Positions 54,200-62,404 are shown, counted from the first letter of the stretch. The stretch is DNA of 64,000 bases from Nakamurella sp. PAMC28650 (GCF_014303395.1 NZ_CP060298.1:496001-560000); one strand, 5' to 3'. A program made the numbers and translations. Notes: a model not told the origin generated them from the letters alone.

Positions 54200-55580
54200 G
54201 GCTCTTGTGACGTTCTCGTGGGTGGTTTGACCCCTGGTTGTGGGCGACACACCGGGCTGCGTATAGGTTCTGGCTTATCTAGGGTCAGTCACTATCCAGG
54301 AGCACGGTGTGCGCGGTGTAACGATATGGCGAAAGCTGCTCGGTGTCGAGCAACTGCAGGTGTGCGATGTGGCGTGGGAGGAGGCCGACGACCGGCAGGT
54401 GCTGGTCGTTTCGGTGCGTGCGACGAAGGGCGCCCGGAGTAGGTGCAGTCGATGCCGGCGTAGACGGCCGGGCTATGACCAGGGCGGCGGAACCCGGCGG
54501 TGGCGGTCGCTGGACTGGGGGTCGACGATGGTATTCCTGCAGGCTGCGGCTCCGCGGGTGAACTGCCGGACGCACGGGGTGGTCGTCGCGGCGGTGCCGT
54601 GGGCCCGACCCGGCGCGCGGGCAACCCGAGCGTTTGAGGACCAGTGCGCGTGGTTGGCGGCGCACACCGCTTCGTCGGTGGTGGCGCAGTTGATGCGGAC
54701 GTCGTGGCGGCACGTGAGCGCAATCATCGAGCACGTCGTCGCCGACGGTTTGGCCGGCCGGGACGTGCTCGCGGGGCTGCAGCGGATCGGCATCGATGAA
54801 ATCTCCCACCGCAAAGGCCAGCGGTATCTGACGTGCGTGGTCGATCAAGACTCCGGCAGATTGGTGTGGGCCGCACCGGGCCGCAACAGCGACACCCTGG
54901 GTCGGTTCTTCGACGAGCTCGGCCCAGAACGGGCGGCGGCGTTGACGCACGTCTCGGCCGACGGGGCGCAGTGGATCCACGACACCGTGACGGCCCGCGC
55001 GCCGCAGGCGGTGCTGGGATTGGATCCGTTTCATATCGTGGGGTGGGCCACCCGGGAGTTGGACAAGGTCCGTCGTCAGACGTGGAACACGCTGCGGGGT
55101 AGGAGTAGCTCTGCGCAGGCGTCGTCGGTGAAGGGCAGCCGCTGGGCATTGCTGAAAAACCCGGCGGACCTGTCCCCGGAGCAACGCGGGTCGGTCGCCT
55201 CGATCGCCCAGACCAACCGGCATCTGTATCGGGCGTATCTGCTGAAGGAGCAACTGCGCGCGGTGTTCCAGGTCAAGGGCCAGGCCGGCCGTGAACTGTT
55301 GGCCGGCTGGATCGCCTGGGCCCGCCGCTCCCAACTCCCCGGCTTCATCGCCCTGGCCGCAACGTTGAAGCGGTTCCAGCAGCTGATTTGGAACACCCTG
55401 ATCCACCACATGAGCAACGCCCAATCCGAGGCCACCAACACCCACCTACGGGCCTTGACCCGCAGGTCGTACGGCTTTCACAGCCCAGAAGCGTTGATAG
55501 CCATGGCAATGCTCACCCGCGGCGGGTTATGCCCGCCGCTTCCCGGACGCTAAACCACCCACGAAAACGTCAGGAGACCC
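54200..55580 (+). mobile_element. ISL3-family element, copy 2
   Basis: 1381 bp with 8-bp target duplication ATATTTCA (54192-54199 and 55581-55588). Terminal sequences match copy 1. Same orientation as the host IS3 copy. Same length as copy 1 but with base differences spread along it. Confidence 0.93.
54309..55553 (+). CDS. ISL3-family transposase, copy 2
   Basis: 414 residues, intact. QRIGIDEISHRKGQRYLTCV, AVLGLDPFHIVGWATREL and HHMSNAQSEATNTHLRALTR hold the DDE residues. Differences from copy 1 are concentrated in the N-terminal zinc-finger stretch (CDVAWEEADDRQVLVVSVRA versus LDMEWEGAAGQQVLVVSVRP). Confidence 0.93.
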   Translation: MRGVTIWRKLLGVEQLQVCDVAWEEADDRQVLVVSVRATKGARSRCSRCRRRRPGYDQGGGTRRWRSLDWGSTMVFLQAAAPRVNCRTHGVVVAAVPWARPGARATRAFEDQCAWLAAHTASSVVAQLMRTSWRHVSAIIEHVVADGLAGRDVLAGLQRIGIDEISHRKGQRYLTCVVDQDSGRLVWAAPGRNSDTLGRFFDELGPERAAALTHVSADGAQWIHDTVTARAPQAVLGLDPFHIVGWATRELDKVRRQTWNTLRGRSSSAQASSVKGSRWALLKNPADLSPEQRGSVASIAQTNRHLYRAYLLKEQLRAVFQVKGQAGRELLAGWIAWARRSQLPGFIALAATLKRFQQLIWNTLIHHMSNAQSEATNTHLRALTRRSYGFHSPEALIAMAMLTRGGLCPPLPGR

Positions 55581-55606
55581 ATATTTCACAGTGACCGCGG
55601 AAGCCA

Positions 55607-57060
55607 AACCAGACTCAACCGGTGGTAGCAACACTCGGCTCCTGCAGTAATAGTAGCTGCTCGGCCATCGCTTCCGCCGGTGTCTTCCAGCCGAGCGTTT
55701 TGCGGGGTCGGTCGTTCAATGCATCAGCGACGGAGTCAATTTCTGCGGCGCACCAGCGGGATAGGTCGGTTCCTTTCGGGAAGTACTGACGTAGCAGGCC
55801 GTTCGTGTTTTCGTTCGTACCCCGCTGCCAAGGGCTGTGCGGATCGGCGAAGAACACCGCCATACCAGTCTCGGCCTTTAGAGAGACATGCGCGGCCAGT
55901 TCCTTGCCACGGTCCCAGGTCAACGACTGACGCAACTCCCGCTGCACTGCAACCATTTTCGCGACAATACTGTCCTTGGTTGCGGTCGCGCCGTAACCGC
56001 TCAATGCGGGACCGTTCTTCACCGGCGGCTCAAGTCCGTAGCCTTCCATTCGCGGCAGGTGCAGCAGGATCGTGAACCTGGTCATCCGTTCCACGACGGT
56101 GCCGATCGCTGACCGGCCGGTGCCGATGATGAGGTCGCCCTCCCAGTGGCCGGCGGTCTTCCGATCGTCGGCCTCGGCGGGCCGCTTATCGATCGTCACC
56201 TCCGGAGTCACGTGGCCGGTGGCTCGCTTTCGGGCTCTCGCCCGGGGGACCCGCAACGCCCGTCCGGTCCGCAGACACGGCACCAAATCGCGCTCCAAGG
56301 CGCCGCGGTCCTTGATGTACAGGGCCTGATAGATCGCCTCGTGGGAGATGCGCATCGTCGGGTCGTCGGGGAAGTCGATCGGCAGGCGGTGGGCGATCTG
56401 TTCCGGGCTCCACGCTGTCACCCACCGCCGGTCCTGGCGGTGAGGCTTGTTACGCCCCTTCCATTTTGCAACGACTGGTCCCGGTACGACAGTGCCGTCC
56501 GCGGCGCGGATGACCCCGGCCAGGCGGTCCTGGACATGGCCACGAAGCCGATCGTTCGTCACCAACTTGGCCGTCTTGGGACGGCGGGCCATCAGCTCGG
56601 CCTTCCACTGGGCAGTCGACGCTCGATACTCCAACTGGCCGCCACGAGTTGCGGCATTGCGGCGCAGCTCCCGCGAGATCGTCGATGGCGACCGACCCAG
56701 GCGGCGGGCGACCTCACGCACTCCGTTGCCCTGCGCTGTCAGCAGAGCGATGTCCTCTCGCTCAACAAACGAGAGATATCTGCCCGACGGGGGCTGCAGT
56801 TCAATCAGCGGCATGCCGCCACTGTCGCGGAACCAACGCGTCCCGACGGGCCCCGACACGCCGCACGCCGTCGCGGCGTCTTCGCTGGTCATCCCTTTCG
56901 CGATGTTGCGCCAAAATACCCGTTCGACATCCCGGCGGGCCGGCGGCCGCCCGGGCGACCGCATCGCCGGCCGCCCGGTCATCGACATCATCCGATCCGA
57001 AGCTGGACCCATTGCAAGACCTCCACTCTCGGGAGTGTTGCGACGACCAGTTGAATCCGC
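55607..57060 (-). mobile_element. IS30-family element
   Basis: 1454 bp between two CCA triplets (55604-55606, 57061-57063), the probable target duplication. The ends are imperfect inverted repeats: ACTCAACCGGTGGTAGCAAC at the left and ATTCAACTGGTCGTCGCAAC as complement of the right. Inserted in IS3 orfB copy 2. Exact borders may be off by two bases. Confidence 0.88.
55615..57012 (-). CDS. IS30-family transposase
   Basis: 465 residues from ATG 57012. N-terminal HTH REVARRLGRSPSTISRELRR, then the integrase core: KTAGHWEGDLIIGTGRSAIG (Asp), RQSLTWDRGKELAAHVS (Asp) and DPHSPWQRGTNENTNGLLRQ (Glu), ending in the typical RPRKTLGWKTPAEAM. Apparently complete and potentially active. Confidence 0.94.
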   Translation of the reverse strand: MGPASDRMMSMTGRPAMRSPGRPPARRDVERVFWRNIAKGMTSEDAATACGVSGPVGTRWFRDSGGMPLIELQPPSGRYLSFVEREDIALLTAQGNGVREVARRLGRSPSTISRELRRNAATRGGQLEYRASTAQWKAELMARRPKTAKLVTNDRLRGHVQDRLAGVIRAADGTVVPGPVVAKWKGRNKPHRQDRRWVTAWSPEQIAHRLPIDFPDDPTMRISHEAIYQALYIKDRGALERDLVPCLRTGRALRVPRARARKRATGHVTPEVTIDKRPAEADDRKTAGHWEGDLIIGTGRSAIGTVVERMTRFTILLHLPRMEGYGLEPPVKNGPALSGYGATATKDSIVAKMVAVQRELRQSLTWDRGKELAAHVSLKAETGMAVFFADPHSPWQRGTNENTNGLLRQYFPKGTDLSRWCAAEIDSVADALNDRPRKTLGWKTPAEAMAEQLLLLQEPSVATTG

Positions 57061-57389
57061 CCAGTACTGCTCTCAGGACTTCGCTGACCTCACTACCCAC
57101 CTCAAAGTTCGTCGGTCGGTAGGACGAACTGGTGTGTGTTATGACAATGCTTGGGCAGAATCATTCAACGGCACACTGAAAGTGGAAAGGGTGAATCGTA
57201 CTAGTTATCCGACCCGTGAACAGGCGGAGATGGACATCACGCGGTACATTGAATTAAGATACAATCAGGTTCGGTTGCACTCGGCGCTGGGATACATTAC
57301 GCCCAACGAAGCAGAGCAATGGTGGTTGGCCAACAACTCCGCAGCGTAGTAGTCACCGTTCTACAGTCCGGAAAACGGCGGGCGGCTCA

Positions 57390-57412
57390 CCCACGAGAAC
57401 GTCACAAGAGCC
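57390..57412 (-). mobile_element. Solo 23-bp end of a third ISL3 element
   Basis: The sequence is the exact complement of the first 23 bases of the ISL3 left end (as at 50477). It directly abuts the IS3 copy 2 terminus on one side and ATACATTA, start of a duplicated IS3 tail, on the other. It is what remains of an ISL3 copy inserted in another IS3 copy. Confidence 0.88.
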
Positions 57413-57510
57413 ATACATTACGCCCAACGAAGCAGAGCAATGGTGGTTGGCCAACAACTCCGCAGCGTAGTAGTCACCGTTCTACAGTCCGGAAAACGGC
57501 GGGCGGCTCA
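57413..57510 (+). mobile_element. Solo 98-bp 3' end of a third IS3 element
   Basis: Identical to the last 98 bases of IS3 copy 2 (57292-57389), including the codons for ITPNEAEQWWLANNSAA and the terminal repeat. It borders the N-terminal narK fragment. With the ISL3 remnant it shows that a third IS3 copy, itself hit by ISL3, once occupied this site. Confidence 0.9.
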
Positions 57511-57730
57511 ACTGCGGCCCCAGGAACAACACCAACACCGACCACAAACTCCACACCGAGAACCCGATGTGCTCCGACAACACCGAGAACCACAGATTCC
57601 GACGGGCCACCCTCTCCCCACCGCTGTTCCAGAAATCCAGATCCTCCGGACGCCAATCATCGATCCAACGTCTGCCGCGGCGAACTGGTTCGAGTTCCTG
57701 GGTGGGGGCGGTGGTCGTCGTCGAACTCAT
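57511..57730 (-). pseudogene. narK: narK fragment 1 (N terminus)
   Basis: 73 codons from ATG 57730: MSSTTTTAPTQELEPVRRG, RRWIDDWRPEDLDFWNSGGE and ARRNLWFSVLSEHIGFSVWS, then LWSVLVLFLGPQ. This is the N-terminal tail and first helix of a NarK nitrate/nitrite transporter. The next roughly 190 residues are missing. The three fragments total about 756 bp of a gene normally near 1.35 kb. Confidence 0.92.
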
Positions 57731-57848
57731 GAGGGCTCCTGTGAAGGTGAAGGCGACCGAAGCGGCGGCAGGATGCCGATCGGGAACTGCATCAGCACCG
57801 ACGGAGCTGATGGACGGCAATGGGTCTGTGATGTCACGAACCTAGGCA

Positions 57849-57879
57849 TCGACCATTTCGCCCGAGTACGAATGGTCGA
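57849..57879. promoter_or_regulatory. Inverted repeat upstream of narK
   Basis: TCGACCATT and AATGGTCGA are perfect 9-bp arms with a 13-base spacer, about 120 bp before the narK ATG and in the gap to the DUF1775 gene. A regulator such as NnaR is possible. I could not match a GlnR box with confidence. Confidence 0.55.
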
Positions 57880-58003
57880 CCGAACTTGTAACGTTGTCCG
57901 CACACCGTGCCGCCTCCGTCGGTGAGAACAAGGGAAACCAGCCGCTGCGGGTGCAGCGGGAGCTTCGCCGTCGGTCCGACAGGTGGTGAGGCACGAACAG
58001 CGG

Positions 58004-58705
58004 TCAGGGCGAGCTGGTCCGTCGGCCGCGCACGAGGAGATACCCGACACCGATCAACGCCAGCACGCCGACACCCAGGGCCGATCCGGCCAGCAAGGTG
58101 GGGGTGCTGCCACCGGTCGTCGCGGGCGTCACCTGGCTGACGTCGGCGGCCACGGCTGCGCCGGCCGGAGTGGTGTCGGCAGCGAGACTCAGTACTGGAG
58201 CCGGGAAGTCGGGCTCGGGTGCGCCGGCCACCGGTAGCTGGATCCAGCTGACGACCGATCCGTCGCCATAGGTCTGCAGGACCTTGAACACGAGCTGCTT
58301 CACCTTCGGGAGCGGATCGGCCAGGACCTCGAACTCGTCGAACTGGTGGGGTGCGATCCCGCCGGCGGTGGCCGTCCAGGTGATGCGCGTGACGATCTCG
58401 GTCACTGCCTGTCCGTTCTCGGCCTTCAGGGGGGCCACCGGCACCGCGGTGGTGACCTTTTCGGTCCACCCGGTCCTGGGCCTCACCGAGACGTTCGTGA
58501 TCGGGGTGTCGGTCGGCAGCGCCACCTCGACCTTGGTGGTTGGGACGTCCTTCTCCGTCGGCACCCGGAAGGTCAGCACTCCGTCGCCGCCCTGGGTGGC
58601 ACCCGGCGCGGTGACCACGACATGCGCCGAGGCGGCGCCCGCCAGTGGACCGATCAGCAGGACGGCGATGAACGCGGTGGCGGCGAGCAGGCGTCGGGTG
58701 CGCAT
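58004..58705 (-). CDS. YcnI/DUF1775 copper-binding protein
   Basis: A 233-residue exported protein. The ATG at 58705 has GGAGAAG upstream. Signal peptide MRTRRLLAATAFIAVLLIG is followed by AASAHVVVTAPGATQGG, so cleavage after ASA would leave an N-terminal His, the copper-binding feature of YcnI. The domain continues VLTFRVPTEKDVPTTKVEVA and FEVLADPLPKVKQLVFKVLQ and SWIQLPVAGAPEPDFPAPVL; a C-terminal transmembrane helix (LLAGSALGVGVLALIGVGYL) and basic tail anchor it. Last gene of a six-gene run next to CopC-CopD. Confidence 0.9.
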   Translation of the reverse strand: MRTRRLLAATAFIAVLLIGPLAGAASAHVVVTAPGATQGGDGVLTFRVPTEKDVPTTKVEVALPTDTPITNVSVRPRTGWTEKVTTAVPVAPLKAENGQAVTEIVTRITWTATAGGIAPHQFDEFEVLADPLPKVKQLVFKVLQTYGDGSVVSWIQLPVAGAPEPDFPAPVLSLAADTTPAGAAVAADVSQVTPATTGGSTPTLLAGSALGVGVLALIGVGYLLVRGRRTSSP

Positions 58706-58745
58706 CGATCTTCTCCATGGGTGGGTGCGGCGACGGGCCGGGTGG

Positions 58746-60458
58746 TCAGCGGGTGCGGACGGTGAAAAGAGTCGTGGTGCTGTCGATGTCACTGGTCTGG
58801 GTGGTGACGGCCAGCTGCCAGGTGCCGACCGTCGAGAGCTCGACACGCGTCAGGTCGTAGTGCCCCGGAGCTGTGCGCAGCAGCTGGACGGGGACGACGT
58901 CGACGAATTTGCCGGCGCCGTCGGTGTAGGTGAAATGCATGTCGTTCAGCCCGACCCGGGCAGGATCCACCTCGACCTGGATGCGGAGGTCGGCAGTCAC
59001 CGACGACGAGTTGGTGAAGACCGGGAAATAATTGTCCTTGGCCGGCGGAGTAGAGACCAGTACAGCGGTCACCGCAAGCACCACCAGTGCGATTGCGGTC
59101 TCGAGGAACACGCTGCGTCGCAGGAGTCGGACCGCTCCGGGGGGCGCTGCGCCCGCCGGAATCCCGGTGACCGGCGCGCTGTCGCGCCCCGTGGAGATCG
59201 ACCCGCCGCCGGCGGTGACCAGGCTGGCCCGCGTCAGGAGGACCGCGGCGGACTGCGGCACCGGACGAAGATAGCTCCGCCTGACCCTGGCTCTGGCCAC
59301 CGCAGCCAGCACGAGCATGATCGCGACGAGTCCCACCTTGACGAGCAGGAGTCTTCCGTAAGTCGTGCCGGTCAGGGCACCGGGTTCGCGCACCTGACGC
59401 CAGCCGGCGAACGTGCCGGTGACGACCAGCACGACGACGGCGAACTCCGCATACCGCGACCATCGGGGCATCACGACCGCCAGGTCGGCGGGCGATCGGC
59501 GCCGCAGGACCACCGCGGCCAGCAGCACGAGACCGCCCAACCAGGCGGACGCCGCAGACAGATGCAGCACGTCGGCCGGTAGGCCCAGGACGGCCAGCTC
59601 GCCATCCCCGGCGTGGCCGATCAACGAGGTGCTCAGCAGCAGACCGACACTCACGACGCCCGACGCCGCTCCCAGGACCCTGGGCCGGACCCGGCCGAGC
59701 CGGAGCAGCACCACGGCCGCTGCGATCAACAGGATCAGCCGGAGCGCGGTGACCATGCCATAGGGCGTCTGCAGGACCTTGACGATCAGTTCCGGGTCGA
59801 AGGCGTAGACCAGCGGCAGTCCCTCCGAGTAGGGCCCCTGCAGCAACAGACCTCCCACGCTGCCGACCAACGCCAGCACCCAGCTCACCCTCAGCATTCG
59901 TCGGACGCCCCGCACGGTCTGTCCGGCGGGCCACAGGACGAACACGAAAGCCAGGCCGCCAACCAGCAGGAGCAACCCCAGATACAGGACCCAGCGGGAG
60001 ATGTCGAGCAGATCCTGCGCGGCTCGGCCCTCACCGGCCTGCTCCGCAGCCGCTGCGGTCCCCGCCCCGGTCGCGCTGATCTTCCCGATGCTGAAGGTGG
60101 AGGCACCAAACACCGTGTGGCTGTCGGCACTGAGCACTCGCCACAGGATGGTGTAGGTACCCGGCTGCAGACTCGCCCGCAGCGGTTCGACCACGGTCCG
60201 TCCGCCGTCGCGGGTGGTCACCTGGCCCGTATCGACCCGAGAACCGTCCGGGGCCAGCACCTTCACCGCACCGAAGGCCGTGCTGACCGGCTGGTCGTAC
60301 CGCAGGCTGACCTCCGCCGGAGCCCGGCCGATCACCGAACTGTCCGCCGGGGTGGACTGCACCAGCGTGGCGTGCGCGGAGGCCGGCACGGCCGGCAGCA
60401 CCAGCAGCAGGAGTACCAGCAGGACCACACCGACCGATTTCGAACGAATCGACGTCAT
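58746..60458 (-). CDS. CopC-CopD fusion protein
   Basis: A 570-residue membrane protein. After a signal segment the mature part starts HATLVQSTPADSSVIGRAPA, the CopC domain with its N-terminal His; SADSHTVFGASTFSIG holds the second conserved His-containing motif. From about residue 155 eight or so membrane helices form CopD (DISRWVLYLGLLLLVGGLAF; SLIGHAGDGELAVLGLPADV; LHLSAASAWLGGLVLLAAVV). A C-terminal extracytoplasmic beta domain (FPVFTNSSSVTADLRIQVEV) ends it. CopC binds copper outside the cell and CopD is thought to pass it inward. ATG 60458 preferred. Confidence 0.92.
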   Translation of the reverse strand: MTSIRSKSVGVVLLVLLLLVLPAVPASAHATLVQSTPADSSVIGRAPAEVSLRYDQPVSTAFGAVKVLAPDGSRVDTGQVTTRDGGRTVVEPLRASLQPGTYTILWRVLSADSHTVFGASTFSIGKISATGAGTAAAAEQAGEGRAAQDLLDISRWVLYLGLLLLVGGLAFVFVLWPAGQTVRGVRRMLRVSWVLALVGSVGGLLLQGPYSEGLPLVYAFDPELIVKVLQTPYGMVTALRLILLIAAAVVLLRLGRVRPRVLGAASGVVSVGLLLSTSLIGHAGDGELAVLGLPADVLHLSAASAWLGGLVLLAAVVLRRRSPADLAVVMPRWSRYAEFAVVVLVVTGTFAGWRQVREPGALTGTTYGRLLLVKVGLVAIMLVLAAVARARVRRSYLRPVPQSAAVLLTRASLVTAGGGSISTGRDSAPVTGIPAGAAPPGAVRLLRRSVFLETAIALVVLAVTAVLVSTPPAKDNYFPVFTNSSSVTADLRIQVEVDPARVGLNDMHFTYTDGAGKFVDVVPVQLLRTAPGHYDLTRVELSTVGTWQLAVTTQTSDIDSTTTLFTVRTR

Positions 60459-60480
60459 GAGGCCCCCCGGCCGGCTCGTG

Positions 60481-61239
60481 TCATGAGAGCTTCCTGGCCA
60501 GCAGCTGCATCTGCGTGATCTCGGCCGCCACACTGGACTGGATCTCCTGCGCGAGCGCTCTGGCCTGCGGGTTCGAGCAGTTCGCGACGGACGCCTTCGC
60601 GATCGCCATCGCGGCCTGATCGTCTGCGATGGCGATCGACAGGAACTTGCGGTCGAACGCCGATCCCTTCAGCCTGGTCAGCGTGGCCGCGTCGGTCGCG
60701 GCGCTGTTGCTCCCCCCGCCGTGGTCGTGGCCGGAAGCTGCCGCCGGGTCGGTCGAGGGCACCGGCTGACCCCAGGCCCGCGCCATCGCCGACATCTTCA
60801 GGTAGGTCGTCCCCTGTGCCGCATCGATCTTGGACGCCAGCGCCCTCACCTCGGCATCGGCTGCCCGGGTCGGGGCGAGCTCCGCCTCCTGGGCAGCGAC
60901 CGCGTAGTGCGGGACCATCCAGCTGATGAAGGCCGTGTCCCACCCGTCGTAGACGGTCGAGATCCCGTTCACGGAGGTCGGAGCGGCACCGGCATGGGCG
61001 ACGCAGCACACCCCGCCGTCGAGCGCGGTCAGCGCAGTACCGGGGGCATCCGCCCCGCTCTGCGGGACAGCCTGCGACACGGGCGCTGACGCACCGCCCG
61101 ACCCACCGTCCGAGTTGCCGGTCGGCAGCGGTGCGAACCCGCACGCGGCGAGGGTCGCGAGCAGAACGGCGGTGGCCACAGCGCGGCGACCCGTGCGTGC
61201 CGTCATCGGCGAATGTGGGGGAAGGCGGGACAGAGGCAC
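60481..61239 (-). CDS. DUF305-like lipoprotein with degenerate His motifs
   Basis: 252 residues. The GTG at 61239 has GGAG eight bases upstream; signal peptide RRAVATAVLLATLAAC ends in a lipobox. The DUF305 helices are recognisable as DTAFISWMVPHYAVAAQEAE and DRKFLSIAIADDQAAMAIAK, but the usual M-I-x-H-H pairs are reduced to one His in the first and none in the second. Additional potential metal ligands are GGVCCVAHAG (about residue 80) and SGHDHGGG (about 170). Likely metal-related envelope protein in the copper operon. Confidence 0.82.
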   Translation of the reverse strand: MPLSRLPPHSPMTARTGRRAVATAVLLATLAACGFAPLPTGNSDGGSGGASAPVSQAVPQSGADAPGTALTALDGGVCCVAHAGAAPTSVNGISTVYDGWDTAFISWMVPHYAVAAQEAELAPTRAADAEVRALASKIDAAQGTTYLKMSAMARAWGQPVPSTDPAAASGHDHGGGSNSAATDAATLTRLKGSAFDRKFLSIAIADDQAAMAIAKASVANCSNPQARALAQEIQSSVAAEITQMQLLARKLS

Positions 61240-61290
61240 GACCTGATCTCCTGATCTTCAACGATGGCGGCCAACGGGACCGGGACCGGC

Positions 61291-61785
61291 CTACTTCCCG
61301 GCCGAGTAGTCGAACGACCCGTCCGGGTTCCAACGGGCCTTCGCACCCGCCTCGCCCGTCTGGTACGTCAGCACCAGCACTGCGAGGGCGACCACCGTCA
61401 CGCCGGAGGCGACCGTCCAGCCCACCCACCCCTGATGGGACCGGCCCTCGAGGACGGCCACCAGGATCGCCGCCACGAACAACACCAGCAGTGCGATCAT
61501 CAACCGGTCAGCAAACTGCTCGTGCTGCGAGATGAGCGCCCCGCTCAGATTTCCCGGTCCGGTCAGTTGCGTCCCCAGTGCGGTACGGAGCGCCTTCCCG
61601 CTCTGGATGGAAACGAACACCGCACCGACCGCGATCGCCGCGACGACCAGGAACGGCCACCTCAACCTGCTGCGCCACCTCGGCACCACGAACGCGATTC
61701 CGGTCACGGCCGCCAACGGCGCGAAGACCACCGCTACGTGCAGGACCAGCGCGTGCACCGGTAACCCGTGAAAATCTCCGAACAC
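61291..61785 (-). CDS. DUF2231 membrane protein
   Basis: 164 residues with four hydrophobic helices and the family start FHGLPVHALVLHVAVVFAPL (conserved His pair that may bind haem or metal). The C-terminal tail GAKARWNPDGSFDYSAGK is extracytoplasmic. DUF2231 proteins are frequently near Rieske or cytochrome genes. Gaps of about 50 bp separate it from its operon neighbours. Confidence 0.85.
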   Translation of the reverse strand: MFGDFHGLPVHALVLHVAVVFAPLAAVTGIAFVVPRWRSRLRWPFLVVAAIAVGAVFVSIQSGKALRTALGTQLTGPGNLSGALISQHEQFADRLMIALLVLFVAAILVAVLEGRSHQGWVGWTVASGVTVVALAVLVLTYQTGEAGAKARWNPDGSFDYSAGK

Positions 61786-61833
61786 GACGAACTCCTCCCG
61801 GAAAGGTGGGGCCGCAACGAACGCCGTCCCGCG

Positions 61834-62343
61834 TCAGCCCAATTTGATGGTGCCGCCGGAAACGGTCACCTTCGCCTCGGCGAGCGGGGCGGTGGCCGGT
61901 CCGTTGATCACCGACCCGTCCTTGATGGAGTAGCTGCTGCCGTGGCAGGGACAGGTGATGGCCCCGTTCGCCACACTGGCGACGATGCATCCCTGGTGGG
62001 TGCAGACCGCGGTGAAAGCTTTGTAACTGCCCGCGGTCGGCTGCGTGACCACGATCTTGGCCGCCTCGAAGATCACACCACCACCGACCTTCACGGCGGC
62101 GGCACTGCCCAGACCGTTCTCCGCCGCCGCTGCGCCGGACACCGCGGCCGCGGACGTCGGCGCCGGTGCGACGTCACCGATCGCGTTGGCCTCGACCGTG
62201 GAGTTGGCCGGATCGGAAGAAGCCGTGGAACTCGCGGCGGCAGCCGTCGTGCCCGCACTGCTGCACGCAGCCAGAGTGGCCCCGGCGGCCGCGACTGCGG
62301 CTCCGTAGAGGGCGGTCCGGCGGTCGATCGAGTAGTTCGTCAT
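61834..62343 (-). CDS. Rieske [2Fe-2S] lipoprotein
   Basis: 169 residues from ATG 62343 (AAGGA five bases upstream; another ATG six bases earlier is too close to it). The signal TNYSIDRRTALYGAAVAAAG with twin Arg and a lipobox LAAC suggests Tat export and lipidation, followed by an Ala/Ser-rich linker. The cluster motifs are AVCTHQGCIVASV and ITCPCHGSSYSIKDGS, both complete. It could pass electrons to or from the neighbouring membrane proteins; partner unknown. Confidence 0.93.
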   Translation of the reverse strand: MTNYSIDRRTALYGAAVAAAGATLAACSSAGTTAAAASSTASSDPANSTVEANAIGDVAPAPTSAAAVSGAAAAENGLGSAAAVKVGGGVIFEAAKIVVTQPTAGSYKAFTAVCTHQGCIVASVANGAITCPCHGSSYSIKDGSVINGPATAPLAEAKVTVSGGTIKLG

Positions 62344-62404
62344 CGTCATCCTTGTCTGTGCTGGGGGCGGCGCAGGCGGCCGCAGGTTCGGCCCGGTCGA
62401 AGGG

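Larger units (their letters stand above)
53619..57349 (+). pseudogene. IS3-family OrfB split by ISL3 copy 2 and IS30
   Basis: Coding pieces are 53619-54199, 55589-55606 and 57064-57349; together, minus target duplications, they give 885 bp, the same 294-residue transposase as in copy 1. The ISL3 element entered after the codons for VPDVSI and the IS30 element six codons later, in HSDRGSQ. Neither IS3 copy in the window keeps an intact orfB. Confidence 0.9.
53266..57389 (+). mobile_element. IS3-family element, copy 2 (doubly interrupted)
   Basis: Begins TGAGCAGCCCGGTACTTCCC at 53266 and ends with GGCGGGCGGCTCA at 57389. Subtracting ISL3 copy 2 (1381 + 8 bp) and the IS30 element (1454 + 3 bp) leaves 1278 bp, equal to copy 1. 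It is inverted relative to copy 1. The left flank is narK; the right flank is a fragment of another ISL3 end. Confidence 0.9.

Noticed and set aside
54285-55445. 386-codon minus frame
   Set aside because: Shadow of the ISL3 transposase copy 2.
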